Positions 52,534 to 60,610 of a stretch of 64,000 nucleotides of DNA are shown in pieces (within the stretch, counting starts at the first letter, position 1; each line of letters opens with the position of its first letter). The notes below the pieces were generated by a model, which saw only the letters and a program-made list of their open reading frames with translations, had not been told where the DNA came from and did no database searches. Source of the stretch: CADEED01 sp035525785 (GTDB lineage Bacteria > Pseudomonadota > Gammaproteobacteria > Steroidobacterales > Steroidobacteraceae); the NCBI GenBank assembly GCA_035525785.1, contig DATLDQ010000026.1, forward strand, positions 48,703 to 112,702, given 5' to 3'. A program made the translations under genes and the position numbers.

Positions 52534-53054
52534 CGCGAAATACTATCAAACAAGCCGCGCAGGGTCCGGAAGAGTTCGCGCGACGCGGCTTCGCGGCTGC
52601 CCGAATCCACGCGTTGACTCGTCGCCTTGGCGATCAACGACTGCAGTGCCTTGCGATCGGCGGCGGGGCACCACTTGAGCAAATCATCGAGCGCCTCCGG
52701 TCCTTCGGTGAGCAGCCGGGCGCGCCAGGTCTCGAGACGCTTGTGAGTCTCCGAGGCGAACTTCGCCGTGCGTGATTGCTCCGCCAGCGCCGCTTCCACG
52801 GGCGCGAGGTCGATGCCGCGCATCAGTTTGCCGATGTACTGGCGCTGGCGCGCGAGCCCACCACGGGCGGTGATGCGCTTGGCGAGCAAGAGCGCATCCA
52901 GCAGCGTGTCGGGCAGGTTGAGTGCCCGTAGCTCGGATTCCTTCAGCTCGATGAGGCGGGTTCCCAGTGCCTGGGCGGCTTCCGCCTCGCGTTTGCGCTG
53001 GCTCCTGCTGGGGCCGTCGTACTCGAATTCCCCGCTGTCTTCGTCTTCCTGCAT
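52530..53054 (-). CDS. darP: Ribosome-associated protein DarP/YjgA
   Basis: 50S-associated factor of late large-subunit assembly. The start at 53054 gives 174 residues beginning MQEDEDSGEFEYDGPSRSQR. The family features SRSQRKREAEAAQALG and RQRQYIGKLMR are visible. It is divergent from pmbA with only 14 bp between the start codons, as in related genomes, and overlaps purE. Confidence 0.93.
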   Translation of the reverse strand: MQEDEDSGEFEYDGPSRSQRKREAEAAQALGTRLIELKESELRALNLPDTLLDALLLAKRITARGGLARQRQYIGKLMRGIDLAPVEAALAEQSRTAKFASETHKRLETWRARLLTEGPEALDDLLKWCPAADRKALQSLIAKATSQRVDSGSREAASRELFRTLRGLFDSISR

Positions 53055-53056
53055 CG

Positions 53057-53062
53057 TACAAT
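53057..53062 (+). promoter_or_regulatory. Possible -10 element giving a leaderless pmbA mRNA
   Basis: TACAAT lies 6 bp before the pmbA ATG, so transcription would start at or near the start codon. There is no matching -35 hexamer and no ribosome site in the 14-bp gap. Confidence 0.35.
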
Positions 53063-53068
53063 TCTGCC

Positions 53069-54433
53069 ATGCAAGCACTCGTCCAACCTCGTCAGGAAGT
53101 CGATGGCACCCGGATTCCCGAGCTGAAGAGCATCGTCTCGGAGTCATTGAAGCTGGCGCGCGACCGCGGCGCCACCCAGGCGGAAGCCGATGTCAGCCTG
53201 CAGAAAGGTCTCACCACCACCGTCCGGCTGGGCGAGGTGGAGACCGTCGAATACCAGCGCGACCGCGGCATGGGCATTACCGTGTACTTCGGCAAGCGCA
53301 AGGGCTCGGCCAGTACCGCCGATCTTTCCGCAAAGGCGGTAGCCGAGACCGTGGAGAAGGCCTGCGACATCGCGCGCTATACGGCCGAGGACGAATGCGC
53401 CGGGCTCGCCGACCCCGAGGAGCTGGCGCGCGACATCCCCGATCTCGATCTCGACCACCCCTGGGACATTGCGCCCGAGCAGGCGGTCGAGACCGCTCGC
53501 GCCTGCGAGGCCGCGGGCCGGGCCGTGGACTCGCGCATCACCAACTCCGAGGGCGCGAGCGTCGGCAGCCACCGGGGTGTGCGCGTGTATGGCAATTCAC
53601 ATGGCTTCCTCGAGGGCTTCCCGAGCACCAGCCACAGCGTGAGCTGCGTGCTGCTCGCGCAGGTGGGCGAAGACATGCAGCGCGACTACTGGTACTCGTC
53701 GGCGCGCGATGCGCGCGACCTCGAAGACGGCGCCCTCATCGGCCGCAAGGCGGGTGAGCGCGCGGTGATGCGGCTCGGCGCGCGCCGCCTGCCCACGCAG
53801 AAGGCGCGCGTGCTGTACGCACCGGAAGTGGCGCGCGGGCTCATCGGCCACTTCCTCGGCGCGGTGCGTGGCAGCAGCCAGTACCGCAAGAGCTCGTTCC
53901 TCCTCGGCGCCGCGGGGCAGCGACTGTTCCCCGACTTCATCGCATTGCGCGAGCGTCCGCACATCCGCAAGGCCCTGGGCAGTTCTCCGTTCGATTCCGA
54001 AGGTGTGTACACGCGCGATCGCGACCTGGTCAGCGATGGCGTGCTCCAGGGCTATATCCTCGGCAGTTATTCGGCGCGCAAGCTCGGGCTCAAGACCACG
54101 GGCAATGCGGGCGGTACTCACAACCTGCTCGTCGAAGCAAAGGGTGGCGGTGTGCCCATCGACGAGCTCATGAAGCAGCTCGGCACGGGCCTGCTGGTCA
54201 CCGAGCTCATGGGTCAGGGCGTGAATGGCGTCACCGGCGACTATTCGCGCGGTGCGTCGGGGTTCTGGGTGGAGAACGGCGCGCTCACCTTCCCGGTGCA
54301 CGAGATCACCATCGCCGGCAACCTCAAGGACATGTACCAGAACATCGCCGCGGTCGGCAGCGACATCGACCTGCGCGGCGGCGTCCGCGTCGGCTCCGTG
54401 CTTCTCAGCGAAATGACGATCGCGGGCGAATAA
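53069..54433 (+). CDS. pmbA: Metalloprotease PmbA/TldE
   Basis: Partner of TldD; the E subunit lacks the zinc motif but is needed for peptide processing. The 454-residue product has typical segments ALGSSPFDSEGVYTRD and TGNAGGTHNLLVEAK. The start at 53069 gives MQALVQPRQEVDG. It is divergent from darP and 4.2 kb from tldD. Confidence 0.95.
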   Translation: MQALVQPRQEVDGTRIPELKSIVSESLKLARDRGATQAEADVSLQKGLTTTVRLGEVETVEYQRDRGMGITVYFGKRKGSASTADLSAKAVAETVEKACDIARYTAEDECAGLADPEELARDIPDLDLDHPWDIAPEQAVETARACEAAGRAVDSRITNSEGASVGSHRGVRVYGNSHGFLEGFPSTSHSVSCVLLAQVGEDMQRDYWYSSARDARDLEDGALIGRKAGERAVMRLGARRLPTQKARVLYAPEVARGLIGHFLGAVRGSSQYRKSSFLLGAAGQRLFPDFIALRERPHIRKALGSSPFDSEGVYTRDRDLVSDGVLQGYILGSYSARKLGLKTTGNAGGTHNLLVEAKGGGVPIDELMKQLGTGLLVTELMGQGVNGVTGDYSRGASGFWVENGALTFPVHEITIAGNLKDMYQNIAAVGSDIDLRGGVRVGSVLLSEMTIAGE

Positions 54434-54445
54434 GTCGGGCGCATC

Positions 54446-55450
54446 GTGCCAGGGCTAGACCCCAACGCAGTCCACGTCATCAATGGCGATAGTGCGGCCG
54501 GCACGTTCCGGCAGGCGATCAGCAGCTCGATGCGCACGATCGTGTCGCGCGACATCCTGTCGGTGGGGCCGCTGCTGCCTGTCGCGGACTTGCTGAGCTG
54601 GAGGGACATGCGCGTGGGCTTCTGGCGCGAGGTGGTCGCGCATGACCCGCGCGTGGATCTGCGTCCGGCGCAGAACGGCATCTGGGAAAACTACGACAAA
54701 CTGGCTTCGACCAGGCGTATCTACGCCTGGGCCGCCACCGGCAACTCCGACCAGTTCATGGTCGCGTTCATGCTGGAGATGATGGAGCGCATTGGTTCCG
54801 ATCCCGGCAAGGTCGAGCTCGTGGAGTTCGAACATTTGCCGCCAGCCGGCCGGCGCGTGGTGCAGATGGGCGAGCTCGACGCCAACCAGATGCGCATGCA
54901 TCCCGCGCCGCGCGAGCTGTCGATGGACGAGTGGATGTCGTTTCGCAACGCCTGGCGCGTGCTCACCTCGGACGATCCCGCGACCGTACTGAGCTTCGCT
55001 CGCGATAATCCGCAGGCATCACAATGGCTCCGGCGCTCCGTGGGGCATCTCACGCGCCGCTATCCGGACCGCGCCACGGGGCTCGATTTCTGGGATCGGC
55101 AGTTGCTCCAGAACGTGCGCGAGCGCGGTCCGCGCGCCGCGCGCGTCGTCGGCTACACCATGGGCGAGCACATGGATGGCGGCGATCTCATCGGGGACCT
55201 GTATTTCTTCTGGCGCCTGCTGCACATGGCATCGCCCGCGCTGCCGGAGCCATTGCTCACGATGTCAGGCAGTGGCAGCGCCATGCAGGACACGAACTTC
55301 GAGCTGACCGACTTCGGCGCGCAGGTCTGCGCCGGCAAGGTGTCGACGTGGCCGGTTAATCCGATCGACTACTGGGCGGGTGGGGTGCACGTGTCGTCGG
55401 CGGCTGGAAATCTGTGGTTTATTGATGATGGCAGGCTCTCGGGAGCCTGA
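54446..55450 (+). CDS. DUF1835/DUF3658-type protein of unknown function
   Basis: 334 residues from a GTG at 54446. The N terminus (VHVINGDSAAGTFRQAI) and SRDILSVGPLL match the DUF1835 pattern; the second half fits DUF3658. No enzymatic role is established. It follows pmbA by 12 bp, so it may be co-transcribed. Its 3' end enters a tandem duplication (55424-55479). Confidence 0.75.
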   Translation: MPGLDPNAVHVINGDSAAGTFRQAISSSMRTIVSRDILSVGPLLPVADLLSWRDMRVGFWREVVAHDPRVDLRPAQNGIWENYDKLASTRRIYAWAATGNSDQFMVAFMLEMMERIGSDPGKVELVEFEHLPPAGRRVVQMGELDANQMRMHPAPRELSMDEWMSFRNAWRVLTSDDPATVLSFARDNPQASQWLRRSVGHLTRRYPDRATGLDFWDRQLLQNVRERGPRAARVVGYTMGEHMDGGDLIGDLYFFWRLLHMASPALPEPLLTMSGSGSAMQDTNFELTDFGAQVCAGKVSTWPVNPIDYWAGGVHVSSAAGNLWFIDDGRLSGA

Positions 55451-55479
55451 CGATGATGGCAGGCTCTCGGGCGCCTGAC
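55424..55479. repeat. 28-bp tandem duplication at the 3' end of the DUF1835-type gene
   Basis: Units 55424-55451 and 55452-55479 differ at one base. Each contains an inverted repeat CAGGCT/AGCCTG that could fold into a hairpin. The stop codon lies in the first unit. Confidence 0.9.
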
Positions 55480-55492
55480 CTCTACCGCGGAT

Positions 55493-55933
55493 TCACGCGC
55501 CGCCTGTGAAGGATGGGAATGCACCCGCGACGTTGGCCTTGCGCCGCAACTGCCACGCCGGGAAACACAGCGCGAAGAACAGCAGTGCGACCAGGTTAAC
55601 GCGCAGTTCCCATGCGTCGCCCGTGAACACCCGCCAGAAAATCGTGGGCAGGAAGTGGAACATCCAGAGCGTCTGTCCGTGGGCATCCACATTGGGTAGT
55701 TGGGGCAGGTAGAACCCCATCAGGGTCACCCAGCCGGACGGGCTGCGCGTGGCGATGAGCGTGAAGGCGACGCAGCCGATCAAGATCAGCGCGACGATCA
55801 TCAGCCGCGCGAGCACCCCGCCCCCGGTGAATATCGACGGGTTCGACCACAGTCCCCAGCCCAGCCAGCAGAACTGCGCGACGATGAGCGCGAGCATGAA
55901 CTTCTCGATCTTGTGCAACGGCGGATGCGTCAC
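55493..55933 (-). CDS. Small integral membrane protein, YihY partner
   Basis: 146 residues with about four hydrophobic helices (FMLALIVAQFCWLGWGLW, LMIVALILIGCVAFTLIAT, HFLPTIFWRVF, LVALLFFALCFPAW). No family recognised with confidence. Its start overlaps the end of the YihY-family gene by 4 bp (ATGA), so the two are coupled. Confidence 0.7.
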   Translation of the reverse strand: MTHPPLHKIEKFMLALIVAQFCWLGWGLWSNPSIFTGGGVLARLMIVALILIGCVAFTLIATRSPSGWVTLMGFYLPQLPNVDAHGQTLWMFHFLPTIFWRVFTGDAWELRVNLVALLFFALCFPAWQLRRKANVAGAFPSFTGGA

Positions 55934-57240
55934 GCGTGGTCTTCCACCACGTCCCTGAGCGTCATGTCACCGCAGCTCTTGCGCCACGCCTCGTCCATCT
56001 TCGCGCTGATGGCGTCGATGGCTGGTAGTTTGATGTTCCGCCAGCCCACCTGGCCGGCTTTCTCGTTGCGCGCGATGTCGACGATCTCCTGGATGGTGAT
56101 CCTGCCGAGGTCGCGCGCGGGCAGCAGGTACTCGTCCTCGGTGACGGTGACCAGCTGCGCGCCTTCGAGCGCGTGCACGATGCGCGCGATGGCGATGCCG
56201 GGCATGCCGAGCTCGTGCGACAGGCCGTCGAGCGACCAACGGTTCTTGCCGTCGTGATAGCTGCGCGCGATGAGGTACATCACCTTGAGCGTGAGCTGCT
56301 CGCGCTGCACCACCGAGAGCCGCAGCTCGGTGAGGCCCATGCGCAGGTAGTTGCGGTTCTGCAGGTAGAACGACAGCTGCGCGCCGATGAGCAGGATCAG
56401 CCAGCCGAAGTAGGTCCACAGCAGCGCGGCCACGATCAGCGCGAAACCCGCGTACACCACCGACAGGCGCGTGGTGTAGACCACCATGGAGGTGAACAGG
56501 TGACCGACCACCGCCCACAGGATGCCCGCGGTGACGCCGCCGATGAGCGCGGGCTTCCACTTCACCTTGGTGTTGGGCACGAACATGTACACCGCGGTGA
56601 AGATGGCGGTGACCATGAAATACGGCGCGAGCCACAGGCCGAAGGCCTGCACGCGGTCGAAGAACGGCATGTATCGGCCGATCATCCCCGCGCTGGCGCT
56701 CTCCATCGCATGATGCGACAGGCCGATGAAGCTCACGACGACGATGGGGCCGACGATGAGCAGCGCCACGTACTCGGTGACGCGGCGCGCGAAGCTGCGC
56801 GCGTGCTCCACGCGCCACAGGAAGTTGAAGCTGTCCTCGACCTTCTTGATGGTGCCTAGCAAGGTCCAGAGCAGCAGCGCGAGACCGAGGGAACCCACGA
56901 CGCCGGTGCTCACGTTGTCTGCGAACTGCATGACCTTGTCCGTGAGCTCGTGCGCACTGCCGCCCACCGGCTTGAAGAACTCGTAGATCAGGGGTTCGAG
57001 CTCGCGGTGCGCGCCGAAGGCCTTGAGCACGGCGAACGCGAAGGCGATCAGGGGCACCAACGACAGCAGCGTCGCGTAGACGAGGCCCATGGCGTGCAGG
57101 TTGATCTGGCCGCGCGACAGATCGCGCAATACCGCGTACGGATAGCGCAGGATGCGCAATGCGAACGCGCCGGGCGTGTTTCCCTCGGAGTACTCGCCGA
57201 ACAGGTATCGGTCGAGCCAGTTCCAGAAAGCCAGGATCAT
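55930..57240 (-). CDS. YihY/BrkB-family inner membrane protein
   Basis: 436 residues from 57240 (MILAFWNWLDRYLFGE). A six-helix BrkB-like membrane domain (about 35-310) is followed by a C-terminal region of about 110 residues resembling a winged helix (LSHELGMPGIAIARIVHALE). The family was formerly misnamed RNase BN; function is still unsettled. The upstream spacer is only 31 bp before the divergent BtuF-like gene. Confidence 0.88.
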   Translation of the reverse strand: MILAFWNWLDRYLFGEYSEGNTPGAFALRILRYPYAVLRDLSRGQINLHAMGLVYATLLSLVPLIAFAFAVLKAFGAHRELEPLIYEFFKPVGGSAHELTDKVMQFADNVSTGVVGSLGLALLLWTLLGTIKKVEDSFNFLWRVEHARSFARRVTEYVALLIVGPIVVVSFIGLSHHAMESASAGMIGRYMPFFDRVQAFGLWLAPYFMVTAIFTAVYMFVPNTKVKWKPALIGGVTAGILWAVVGHLFTSMVVYTTRLSVVYAGFALIVAALLWTYFGWLILLIGAQLSFYLQNRNYLRMGLTELRLSVVQREQLTLKVMYLIARSYHDGKNRWSLDGLSHELGMPGIAIARIVHALEGAQLVTVTEDEYLLPARDLGRITIQEIVDIARNEKAGQVGWRNIKLPAIDAISAKMDEAWRKSCGDMTLRDVVEDHA

Positions 57241-57271
57241 TGGCCCGGCAGAATAGATTAGATTGGCGGCC

Positions 57272-58090
57272 GTGTCCCGGCTCTCCCACCCATCGAGAAT
57301 CGTCTGCCTCACGGAGGAGACCACCGAGACGCTCTACCTGCTGGGCGAGGACGCGCGCATCGTCGGCATCTCGGGGTTCACGGTCCGCCCGCCGCGTGCG
57401 CGCAAGGAGAAGCCGCGCGTGTCGGCGTTCACGAGCGCGAAGGTCGACAAGATCATCGGGCTCCGTCCCGACCTGGTGCTGGGTTTCTCCGATCTGCAGG
57501 CGGACATCGCGGCCGAGCTGATCCGGGCGGGTGTGTCCGTGCACGTGTTCAATCACCGCAGCGTCGCCGAAATCCTGCAGATGGTGGCCGTGCTCGGCGG
57601 CATGGTCGGTTGCGAGTCGAAGGCCGCTGCGCTCATCGCCGAGCTCGAAGCGGGCATCGAGGCGGTGCGCAAAAGCGCCGCGCTGTTCGCGCGCCGCCCC
57701 AAGGTCTATTTCGAGGAGTGGGATGAACCGCAGATCTCGGCCATCCGCTGGGTCTCGGAGCTCATCGGCATCGCCGGTGGCGACGATGTGTTCCCCGAGC
57801 TCGCGCGCGAGTCGCTGGGCAGGAACCGCATCATTGCCGAGCCGCTGGAAGTGCCACGCCGCGCGCCGGATGTGATCTTCGGATCGTGGTGTGGCAAGAA
57901 ATTCCGGCCCGAGCTCGTGGCCGCGCGCCCAGGCTGGAGCGAAGTGCCGGCGGTGCGCACCGGCGAGCTTCACGAAATAAAATCGTCGGTCATCCTGCAG
58001 CCCGGCCCCGCCGCGCTGACCGATGGGTTGCGCGCGCTGCACGCGTGCTTGGCGGCGTGGGATGGGCGAAAAGGGGACAGATCTATTTGA
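57272..58090 (+). CDS. BtuF-like periplasmic-binding-fold protein without signal peptide
   Basis: 272 residues from the GTG at 57272 (a TTG at 57263 is also in frame). It has the helical-backbone substrate-binding fold of vitamin B12/iron-siderophore binding proteins (RIVCLTEETTETLYLLGE and PDLVLGFSDLQADIA). No signal peptide or lipobox is seen and no permease or ATPase gene is adjacent, so its location and partner are unclear. Its last codons (GDRSI, stop) are read from a 64-bp palindrome. Confidence 0.82.
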   Translation: MSRLSHPSRIVCLTEETTETLYLLGEDARIVGISGFTVRPPRARKEKPRVSAFTSAKVDKIIGLRPDLVLGFSDLQADIAAELIRAGVSVHVFNHRSVAEILQMVAVLGGMVGCESKAAALIAELEAGIEAVRKSAALFARRPKVYFEEWDEPQISAIRWVSELIGIAGGDDVFPELARESLGRNRIIAEPLEVPRRAPDVIFGSWCGKKFRPELVAARPGWSEVPAVRTGELHEIKSSVILQPGPAALTDGLRALHACLAAWDGRKGDRSI

Positions 58091-58132
58091 TGACGATGCC
58101 GGTATCGTCATCAAATAGATCTGTCCCCTTTT
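58069..58132. repeat. 64-bp near-perfect palindrome (REP-like) at convergent gene ends
   Basis: Two 29-bp arms (58069-58097 and 58104-58132) are perfect inverse copies around GCCGGT. It supplies the stop codon of the BtuF-like gene (58088-58090), and its last base is part of the purC stop. GGGGACAGATCTATTT-type ends resemble dispersed palindromes linked to REP-associated transposases in proteobacteria; A/T runs at the ends would also allow termination both ways. Confidence 0.9.
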
Positions 58133-59046
58133 CAGTACGCCGTGAGCCGCGTGAGCGCTTCGCGGTAGTTCGCCGAAGTCTTCGCGATGATCTCCGCCGG
58201 CAGCGTCGGCCCCGGCGCCTGCTTGTTCCAGCTCAGCGTCTCGAGATAGTCGCGCACGAATTGCTTGTCGAACGACGGCGGGCTGATGCCTTCGCGCCAC
58301 GTGTCCGCCGGCCAGAAGCGCGAGGAGTCGGGCGTCAGTACCTCGTCGATGAGCACCAGTGAGCCGTCCGGATCCTGCGCGAACTCGAACTTGGTGTCGG
58401 CGATGATGATGCCGCGCTGACGCGCATGCCCGGCGGCGAACTCGTAGATGCGGATGGCGGTATCGCGCACGCGCGCGGCCAGCTCGGTGCCGACGATGGC
58501 CGACGCCTGCTCGAAGCTGATGGTTTCGTCGTGCTCGCCGATCGCCGCCTTGGTCGACGGCGTGAACAGCGTCTGAGGCAGCTTCGCCGCCTGCTTGAGC
58601 CCGGTGGGTAGTTTGATGCCGGAGATGGCGCCGGTCTTCTGGTAGTCCTTCCAGCCCGAGCCGATGACATACCCGCGCACGACGGCTTCGAGCGGCACGG
58701 TCTTGAGTTTCCTCACGATGACCGCACGATCGGCCAGCATGGCCCGTTCGGAAGCATCGCCGACGACATCGCCGATATTCCGGCCCGTGAGATGGTTCGG
58801 AACGAGGTGGCGCGTCTTTTCGAACCAGAAGTTCGAGATGGAGTTCAGCACGCGGCCCTTGTCGGGAATCGGGTCGGGCAGCACCACGTCGAAAGCCGAC
58901 AGGCGGTCGGTGGTGACGATGAGCATCGATTCCGCGTCGATCTCGTAGATGTCGCGGACCTTCCCGGTGTGGATCTTCTTGAGCCCCCGCAGATTCGTGG
59001 TGTGCACGGGCGGGGTAGCGTTGTCGGCTGGTAGCATACGAGCCAT
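58132..59046 (-). CDS. purC: SAICAR synthetase
   Basis: Purine pathway enzyme joining CAIR and aspartate. 304 residues from the ATG at 59046 (an ATG at 59037 is the alternative). Typical motifs are HTGKVRDIYEID, EAVVRGYVIGSGW and IADTKFEFA. It is convergent with the BtuF-like gene through the palindrome, and divergent from djlA by 21 bp. Confidence 0.96.
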   Translation of the reverse strand: MARMLPADNATPPVHTTNLRGLKKIHTGKVRDIYEIDAESMLIVTTDRLSAFDVVLPDPIPDKGRVLNSISNFWFEKTRHLVPNHLTGRNIGDVVGDASERAMLADRAVIVRKLKTVPLEAVVRGYVIGSGWKDYQKTGAISGIKLPTGLKQAAKLPQTLFTPSTKAAIGEHDETISFEQASAIVGTELAARVRDTAIRIYEFAAGHARQRGIIIADTKFEFAQDPDGSLVLIDEVLTPDSSRFWPADTWREGISPPSFDKQFVRDYLETLSWNKQAPGPTLPAEIIAKTSANYREALTRLTAY

Positions 59047-59067
59047 GCATCTTAACAACTTGGCCCG

Positions 59068-59904
59068 ATGAGCATCACCGGAAAGCTCGTCGGCGCGATC
59101 ATCGGCCTGCTGCTGTTCAAGAGTCCCTGGGGCGCGCTCGTCGGCCTGATTCTCGGTCACTTCTACGACCAGGGCGTCGACAACGCGCGCCGCCGCACGC
59201 GTCCTCCCGGCGACCTCACCAGGCTTCGCGAGCGTTTCTTCGCCGCCACGTTCGAGGTCATGGGCCACGTGGCCAAGGCCGACGGCCGCGTGTCCGAGGC
59301 GGAGATCGCCGCCGCGCGCAAGGTGATGTCCGAGCTGCGCCTCGATGGCGCGCAGATCCACGCCGCCATCCAGCATTTCACGCGCGGCAAGAGCGCGGCT
59401 TTCGACGTGGAAGAAACCGTGCGCGACTTCCGCGAGCTGTGCGCGGACCAGCCGGAGATCCTGCGCACCTTCCTCGAGTTCCAGGTGCGTGCGGCGCTCG
59501 AAGGCGTGGACATGCAGGGTCCGGCGCGCACGGCGGTCCAGCGAGTCGCCGAGCTGCTCGACGTCTCGCGCATGGAGCTTGCGCACATCGAGGCGGTGTT
59601 CCGGCTGCAGCGCGAGTACTTCCGCCAACGCGCGGGCAACGGCGCGGGCGAGGGCGGCCAGGGCGCGGGCCAGGCGCCGCCGAAGCAGGGCATGCGGCTC
59701 GATGCGGCCTACCAGGTGCTCGAGGTCGACTCCAAGGCCAGCAACGAGGAGGTGTCCAAGGCCTATCGGCGCCAGCTATCCAAGCATCATCCCGACAAGC
59801 TCAAGGCCAATGGCCTGCCCGAATCCATGCTCGAGCACGCCAAACAACGTACGCAGCAGATCATCGAGGCCTACGAGCTGATCAAGGGCGCCCGGGGAAT
59901 GTAG
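59068..59904 (+). CDS. djlA: Membrane-anchored DnaJ-like co-chaperone DjlA
   Basis: 278 residues: one N-terminal helix (KLVGAIIGLLLFKSPWGALV), a TerB-like domain (about 45-180), a Gly-rich linker and a C-terminal J domain with the HPD motif (KHHPDKL). It stimulates DnaK at the inner membrane. It precedes rpe by 10 bp. Confidence 0.93.
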   Translation: MSITGKLVGAIIGLLLFKSPWGALVGLILGHFYDQGVDNARRRTRPPGDLTRLRERFFAATFEVMGHVAKADGRVSEAEIAAARKVMSELRLDGAQIHAAIQHFTRGKSAAFDVEETVRDFRELCADQPEILRTFLEFQVRAALEGVDMQGPARTAVQRVAELLDVSRMELAHIEAVFRLQREYFRQRAGNGAGEGGQGAGQAPPKQGMRLDAAYQVLEVDSKASNEEVSKAYRRQLSKHHPDKLKANGLPESMLEHAKQRTQQIIEAYELIKGARGM

Positions 59905-59914
59905 ACTTGCCGCC

Positions 59915-60610
59915 ATGCAGCCAGCCTGGATAGCACCTTCGATTCTCTCCGCGGACTTCGCGCGACTCGGTGACGAAGTGAACGCGGTGCTGGCAGCCGG
60001 CGCCGACGTGGTCCACTTCGACGTCATGGACAACCACTACGTGCCGAATCTCACCATCGGCCCGCTGGTATGCGAGGCGCTGCGCAAGCACGGCATCACC
60101 GCCCCGATCGATGTCCATCTCATGGTGAAGCCGGTGGATCGCATCGTTCCGGATTTCGCGAGGACCGGCGCCACCTACATTTCTTTCCACCCGGAAGCCA
60201 CCGAGCACGTCGACCGCACCATCGATCTCATCCGCGAGCACGGGTGCAAGCCGGGGCTGGTATTCAACCCCGCGACGCCACTCGACTATCTCGAATACAC
60301 ACTTCCCAAGCTCGACCTGGTGCTGCTGATGTCGGTGAACCCGGGATTCGGGGGGCAGAAGTTCATCCCCGGCGTGCTCGACAAGGTGCGCGCGGTGCGC
60401 AAGCTCATCGACGCGCGTGGCCTGAAGACGAGGCTGGAAATCGACGGCGGTGTGAAGGTCGACAACATCGGCGAGATTGCGCGCGCGGGCGCCGACATGT
60501 TCGTCGCGGGCTCGGCGATCTTCGGCGCGAAGGATTACCGCGCCACCATCGAGGCGATGCGGGCGCAGATGCGCGCGACCGTCGCGCCCGCGCTAGCCGA
60601 CCGCCGCTAG
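59915..60610 (+). CDS. rpe: Ribulose-phosphate 3-epimerase
   Basis: TIM-barrel enzyme of the pentose phosphate pathway, 231 residues. IAPSILSADFARLGDE, VHFDVMDNHYVPNLT, LMSVNPGFGGQKFI and EIDGGVK are all present. Its TAG stop and that of the convergent metallo-hydrolase share the palindrome CTAG at 60607-60610. Confidence 0.96.
   Translation: MQPAWIAPSILSADFARLGDEVNAVLAAGADVVHFDVMDNHYVPNLTIGPLVCEALRKHGITAPIDVHLMVKPVDRIVPDFARTGATYISFHPEATEHVDRTIDLIREHGCKPGLVFNPATPLDYLEYTLPKLDLVLLMSVNPGFGGQKFIPGVLDKVRAVRKLIDARGLKTRLEIDGGVKVDNIGEIARAGADMFVAGSAIFGAKDYRATIEAMRAQMRATVAPALADRR

Noticed and set aside
55967..59050. 1027-codon minus-strand frame across the YihY, BtuF-like and purC genes
   Set aside because: It crosses three recognised genes in other frames and encodes Arg/His-rich nonsense.
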